Origin: Mactromeris polynyma
Lineage: Eukaryota; Mollusca; Bivalvia; Venerida; Mactridae
Assembly (NCBI GenBank): GCA_032209605.1
Contig: JASFXZ010000057.1
Coordinates: forward strand, 620,001-684,000
Direction of reading: 5' to 3'
Length of the DNA: 64,000 nucleotides
The notes under the pieces were generated by a model, which was given only the letters and a program-made list of their open reading frames with translations, ran no database searches and was not told the origin of the DNA. Of the stretch, positions 59,487 to 64,000 are shown piece by piece. The translations under genes were made by a program, and so were the position numbers. Numbering within the stretch: position 1 is the first letter of the stretch; the number at the start of each line of letters is the position of its first letter.

Positions 59487-59929
59487 TATATTCGAATTTA
59501 CTCAATACCACACAATTTTACTTTATTTCAATGAAATAATTACATGTGCTAGTTTTATATATTTTTTTTAAACATTATTTCATCGATATCAAACGCAATT
59601 TTGTTGGACATATCGAGGTGTTGGTGCAAGAACCAGCACTCTACTTACATGTATAAATTTATGAAGGAGATGGTTGATTCTGGCGCTGACCCCTCGATGT
59701 ATTGTTTTTTTTCTTATTTCATCCGCTTTAATTACAATACATATTTACACAAAATAAAAATCACATGTATATGACTACATGTATATAGCAAAATGACCAA
59801 TATCTAAAATGATATTTCAAACAAACACCGAACCTACAGAAATCGTGCTAATAGTGGTACAATTTCCAACCAGAAAATATATAGCATACGTAGATAAAAT
59901 TAAAAACGTAAAAGATCGATAGTGACTGA

Positions 59930-60000
59930 TGTGATACTCGAACCAAGAACCGCGTGATCAGCAGCTATACGCCTTATACACTGAGATATTCTTCAATATG
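59930..60000 (-). repeat. tRNA-like fragment
   Basis: On the minus strand, atctcagtgtataaggcg (box-A-like) and ggttcgagtatc (box-B-like) are spaced like a tRNA. The arms are imperfect, so this is probably a SINE head rather than a tRNA gene. Confidence 0.35.
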
Positions 60001-60118
60001 AGAATGTATAACATATTCTGTACTACATTATAATTTGACAGCCATCACTGTTTATAAATTTACGTTCGGTTACGCTCGGACGACTGAAATGAACATCCAC
60101 CGAATATTTATGAGTGCA

Positions 60119-61270
60119 GTCCTACGTTCAGTAAAGGCATTTGCGGCTCACGTTTCGTAACGTTTTGCAATTTGGTTCCCCGTGTACAGTCCATTAGGCT
60201 GGGTCATGGCTCACTGATTGCTAACGGGAATACAATCACTTTGATTATCTGATTGGACAAGATAGTGACATGCGCACGCATTTTCTTTATCCAGTATCTT
60301 GATCACGTGATAAACTTCAGTCCTGATCAGCACTGAAACATAGTCACGTGGATTCTATTACGCATGGCCTTACCGACGCGGAGCGATGGGAGGTTTGGTC
60401 AGCCCTGCGTTCAGTTACGGCGAACGATAGCCCGCTCATTGTTATAAACCTAACAAGTGTATTGACCGCCTCGTTTTTATTTTGGTTCCCTGCCTCAAAA
60501 ACAGTGGCGACAGGGAACCAGCCATGTGATCATTTTGCAATTTCGTTCCCCGTGTGCAGTCATTGTGATACAGTGGGCCAGGGATACAAAACAAAACATG
60601 AGTGACTTAGCCGTAACTGAACGCAGTGTTAGGCTCAAATATTCGCGTGCTACCTCCGAGTTGCGATAGCTAGCTCACTGTTTCGTAACGTTTTGGGCTA
60701 ATAGCCTTTACTGAACGCAAGGCAGGATTCCATGCTAACAGTCAATGGGTACGTTTAGGAATTCCAAAAAATAGAACAGTTAGAATACCAATCGAGTGCG
60801 ACAGAATTTAGATTCGGCACCATTCCGAATGTTCCGTCGCAATAGGTGGTGTGAGTGGAATCGATTTGTATTTGGCAAAGTTTTATACCTTACCCAAAAT
60901 GGAAGCAACCCATCAAATGTATAGTTAATTATTAATGCCCGTCCAGCGGTCTTCAAAATATTGATGTTTTTCATCTATACTATAGTGGCAGCTATTGCAG
61001 GTAGAATGACGGTTGCTAGTGAGCTATCATTTGTTTTATCTTCGTCTAGAGAATCTAAGATTTCATTTACGATTAATACTTCTAGCGCCATTTTGTTGTG
61101 GAACTGTTCTTTTCAAACAAATCACTCGATTGGTAGAACCACTGGAATTGTCAGAATCTTATTCCGCGTATGTTCCGACGGGCCAAACGAGTGCACCCTA
61201 TATGTGATATGGTTGGCCATGGATACAATACAAAACGTTCGCGACTGTTAGCCGTAACTGAACGCAGGAC
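60119..61270. mobile_element. Nested foldback/MITE cluster (GTTCAGTWAMGGC motif)
   Basis: At least four copies of one terminal-like motif occur: acgttcagtaaaggc (60123), gcgttcagttacggc (60406), gccgtaactgaacgc (60610 and 61251) and gcctttactgaacgc (60704). The outer pair 60123/60704 and the inner pair 60406/60610 or 60406/61251 are inverted. Direct repeats gtttcgtaacgttttg (60151 and 60676) and gcaatttggttccccgtgt / gcaatttcgttccccgtgt (60165 and 60538) lie inside. The cluster looks like nested or rearranged copies of one non-coding element. No transposase is present. Confidence 0.6.
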
Positions 61271-61314
61271 AGGTTAATACTTACGCGCTATACGATTATC
61301 AAATGTTTAGAACA

Positions 61315-61473
61315 CAGGGGATTGTCATGAGTTCTTTCCCCTTAACCCTTCTAAAGTTCTTTCCCTTTATCCCTTTATATGTAATGCACTATATATACAT
61401 ATACTACAGAAGAGATAAAAGAAGAGAGCTCTAGAAGGGATAAAGGAAAATAACTCTTGATAATCTCCTGTGG
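61315..61473. mobile_element. MITE family 3, copy b
   Basis: The left arm caggggattgtcatgagttc and the inverted right arm ending cttgataatctcctgtgg enclose an AT-rich centre, as in the copy at 25475-25648. A half copy with only the left arm (ttgtcacgagttatttccct) lies at 43918-43985. Confidence 0.75.
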
Positions 61474-61922
61474 TTGAGAATAACCATCTCACATATGTAC
61501 CTCTGTCCGTGTGTGTGTGTTTACTCGTCTGTCTGTCACAAAGTTTGTTCAAACTACTTCTCTTATATTGCTGTATAGATTCAAACCAATCGAAACTGTC
61601 TGCACTTGGCCAATGTGCTTGTATCGTCAGCTGTTTAGTTATGAATGCATTTGTGAGGTGTTTGACTCTTTATATTAACTGCATCTTGTTTTTTTCTGAT
61701 ATCCCCTAAACAACCGTTTGGATTCCAAAATTAGTGTGTGGAAAAGGTATTGCATATGGATCCATTCATGCGTGTCCCTTTAATGCCAAATTATTGGAGG
61801 TCATCTTCTACCACAAAAAAGCTAGTTTTATATCTGGTCTATTTTACTCCAAGAATTGTACAATAAATAATACTATATTATAATGATGTGATATATTCAA
61901 ATTAATCTTCCTTTTATTTCAG

Positions 61923-63734
61923 GCAATGATTTCGAGGATCCGGACCTCCTATCATTCCTAGAATCTATAAAACAACTTATCGTTGATGAAGCTCTAGTCA
62001 AAGGGACTAGCAGAGAGACTAAGGTCACCGAATTTAAACAACCGGAAGATCTCAAGGTAATGAAATTAAGTATCAAACAAAATATATAAAGTGGCACTAG
62101 TTGTTTTTCTTACGGATATACATTTCCGTCCATGCGATTATTAGTCCGTTGGTTAATGCAGAACTTTTGATGCCCTCCTAGGATAGTCCGATCTCTTGGT
62201 GAGGCATGATCCATGTAATGATATAACCGAAGGTATTCACTTATAAAGCCATTCGTCGCCAACCTCTGATCGTTGTCGTACTAACTACTTAGACAAGTCA
62301 ATAAACGAGTTTGAAAACAGTGCAAAACACCAACACAACAACTTAATTCTGAGTGAAATCTGAACTTGAATCATTTAACTATTTATAACATTTTAGGCAT
62401 TGTTGGACCTGAACATAAAGGATGACCAGTGTAACTACGAAGAGCTTGTTGACCTGTGTAGATCTGTGATTCACTATTCAGTTAAAACAGGTACATTCTC
62501 CCTAGCTTGCAACATATTGTCGTATGTCTGACATAAATAATAAATTTGATGAATATTGCTCTGCTCTCCCAATTTTTAGAATTATTTTTATTTATTTATT
62601 TGTCAATACAAATACATGTATATAGATAGCAGAATAATGTTGACATACTGGGAAGGTTGTTCTGTTTGTATGAACGGGACTAGACTTATGTTTTGCTTCA
62701 TAAACTTGTTTTAATGTTATATTGTAAAAATGATTAACACTGAGCGCTTTTGTCCATTTACTACTAAACAGTAATTATAAATCATTAACTATTTCAGGCG
62801 TCAAGTGCACCACAATAAAACTGTATGAATTTTATATTTCAGCCAATCCACGATTCTTTAATCAACTTTTCAGTGGTATGAACGTATTTGGTTTAGCTGG
62901 TTCCTGGGTCACTGAATCACTCAACACAAATATGTGAGTACCAGGACAATGATATATTCGAAAACTATTTCAAATAATTATTCGAACGAACAAACGAATC
63001 AATCAATCGACCAATGAATCAATCGGTCAAGCAATCGATCAATCAATCGATCAACCTATTAATCAACCTATTAATCAATCAATCAACCGAATGAACTAAT
63101 GCCTATTAAATTAAAACAAAATGTTGTGCTAATGTATTGCAGACATACATACGAGACATCTCCGGTGTTTGTGTTGATAGACAACTATATAATACAGAAA
63201 ATGTGTGGAATTGTTGGCTATATGGATGGGGATGGTTTATTCAATGCTGGTAACCACTTTATATTGCCAAAACAAACTTAATACTGGTTTATTTATATTT
63301 TATGGCCATCAAAATTAGGTGCATATGTAATAGAATGCATGCTAAATATATATGGATCAAAACAGTTGGGTGTGCAGTCCTATTAATTACACATAAATGC
63401 CATTTCCGGCTTAATATAATAACAAAGTACCAAGGTTTACTTATTCCAATTACTATGTCTGAGAATATCACTGGTTCCAATAGTGGAATGGTAAATATCT
63501 GAACAGTACAGTGATGATAACGATATGTTACGACAAAAACTGGTATTGTGTCATGGCCTTTATAGAAATAAAATTTCCCACCAACTCTTCTGAAATATTA
63601 TAAATGTTTACTTTCTAGGTGGCGCTTTTTCTAATATTATGGCCATAAATGTTGCAAGATTTAAAATGTGCCCGGATGTGAAAACCGAAGGGATTTACAA
63701 CCGCAAACGTATGAAGATATATGTATCTGCGGAG
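61923..63734 (+). CDS. Second CSAD/GADL1-like decarboxylase, partial (runs off window)
   Basis: Tandem paralogue of the gene at 45082-54448, same strand. Exons seen: 61923-62056, 62397-62490, 62843-62933, 63143-63249 and 63619-63734, corresponding to exons 2-6. All five lengths (134, 94, 91, 107, 116 nt) and all phases equal those of the first copy. Peptide landmarks are IKQLIVDEALVKGTSRETK, SVIHYSVKTG, NPRFFNQLFSGMNVFGLAG, YMDGDGLFNAGGAFSNIMAI and RMKIYVSAE. In exon 4, 21 of 31 residues match the first copy. The first coding exon must lie upstream of 61923 but I could not identify it. The PLP lysine half lies beyond 64000. No stops or frameshifts are seen. Confidence 0.88.
62985..63090. repeat. 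(AATC)n microsatellite, diverged
   Basis: Irregular run of caat/atcaatca tetranucleotide repeats in intron 4 of the second decarboxylase, ending about 53 bp before the next exon. Confidence 0.85.
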
Positions 63735-64000
63735 GTAAACTGTCTTTGAAAAAAACATTTAACCATTTGTTTTAAGCTACAGGTTTTATGACACAACAAT
63801 TAGCGCAAAAGTAATATTAAATGTGATTAAACGAAACTTTCTCAAGTAGACAAAGCTGAAATGAAAATGAGAGCAAACTCTATCATTGTCTTAAGTGGTT
63901 TCTTTCATCAAAGCCGTCTAAAATATATAATGTTCAAGGAAAATGATATTAATATTAAACAAACATAACCTTGACGAGTGTTTACTTTGCCAACTTTATT

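Noticed and set aside
56569..59534. Four open frames of 939-980 codons on both strands
   Set aside because: They exist only because the satellite unit is 30 bp (ten codons) without stops in several frames. The peptides are pure ten-residue repeats in every frame, with no initiation context, domain or codon signature.
60961..61251. 96-codon frame as first exon of the second decarboxylase
   Set aside because: It lies in the nested foldback cluster, has no resemblance to the N-terminus of the first copy and no suitable phase-1 donor was found.

Overview
The window is nuclear DNA from an animal. It is AT-rich, its introns are GT-AG, and it carries many short repeats and decayed transposons. An intact fibrillar collagen with a VWC N-propeptide, a cysteine-sulfinate/GAD-like decarboxylase tandem pair, tRNA-derived SINE remnants and abundant MITEs fit an invertebrate bilaterian. 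A lophotrochozoan, most likely a mollusc, is my best guess; I cannot assign a species.

Layout: 1-13.8 kb is a gene-free transposon graveyard. A large inverted duplication (arms 1967-3820 and 6065-8243) carries broken tyrosine-recombinase and LINE sequence. A truncated PIF/Harbinger transposon sits in its spacer (4381-5722). From 13.8 to 39.5 kb lies one complete plus-strand fibrillar collagen gene of 47 coding exons (1401 codons by my splicing). It encodes a signal peptide, a VWC domain, a 1012-residue triple helix with one interruption, telopeptides and a COLFI C-propeptide. From 45.1 to 54.4 kb lies a complete 15-exon PLP-dependent decarboxylase gene (CSAD/GADL1-like, about 501 aa). From 61.9 kb to the window end lies the 5' half of a tandem paralogue whose exon lengths match the first copy exactly (134/94/91/107/116). 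Between the two decarboxylases is a 94-copy, 30-bp satellite (56.67-59.49 kb) with higher-order structure.

The long open frames across the satellite, and most other ORFs in the window, are artefacts. The three genes share a strand but no obvious pathway: the collagen is extracellular matrix, while the decarboxylases are cytosolic amino-acid enzymes (hypotaurine/taurine, beta-alanine or related amines). Several MITE families recur. Two MITE copies end 15-22 bp upstream of splice acceptors in the decarboxylase gene. I found no convincing undescribed multi-gene system. The most interesting observations are the helix interruption together with the conserved cross-link spacing in the collagen, the higher-order satellite, the MITEs abutting acceptors, and the composite inverted duplication.
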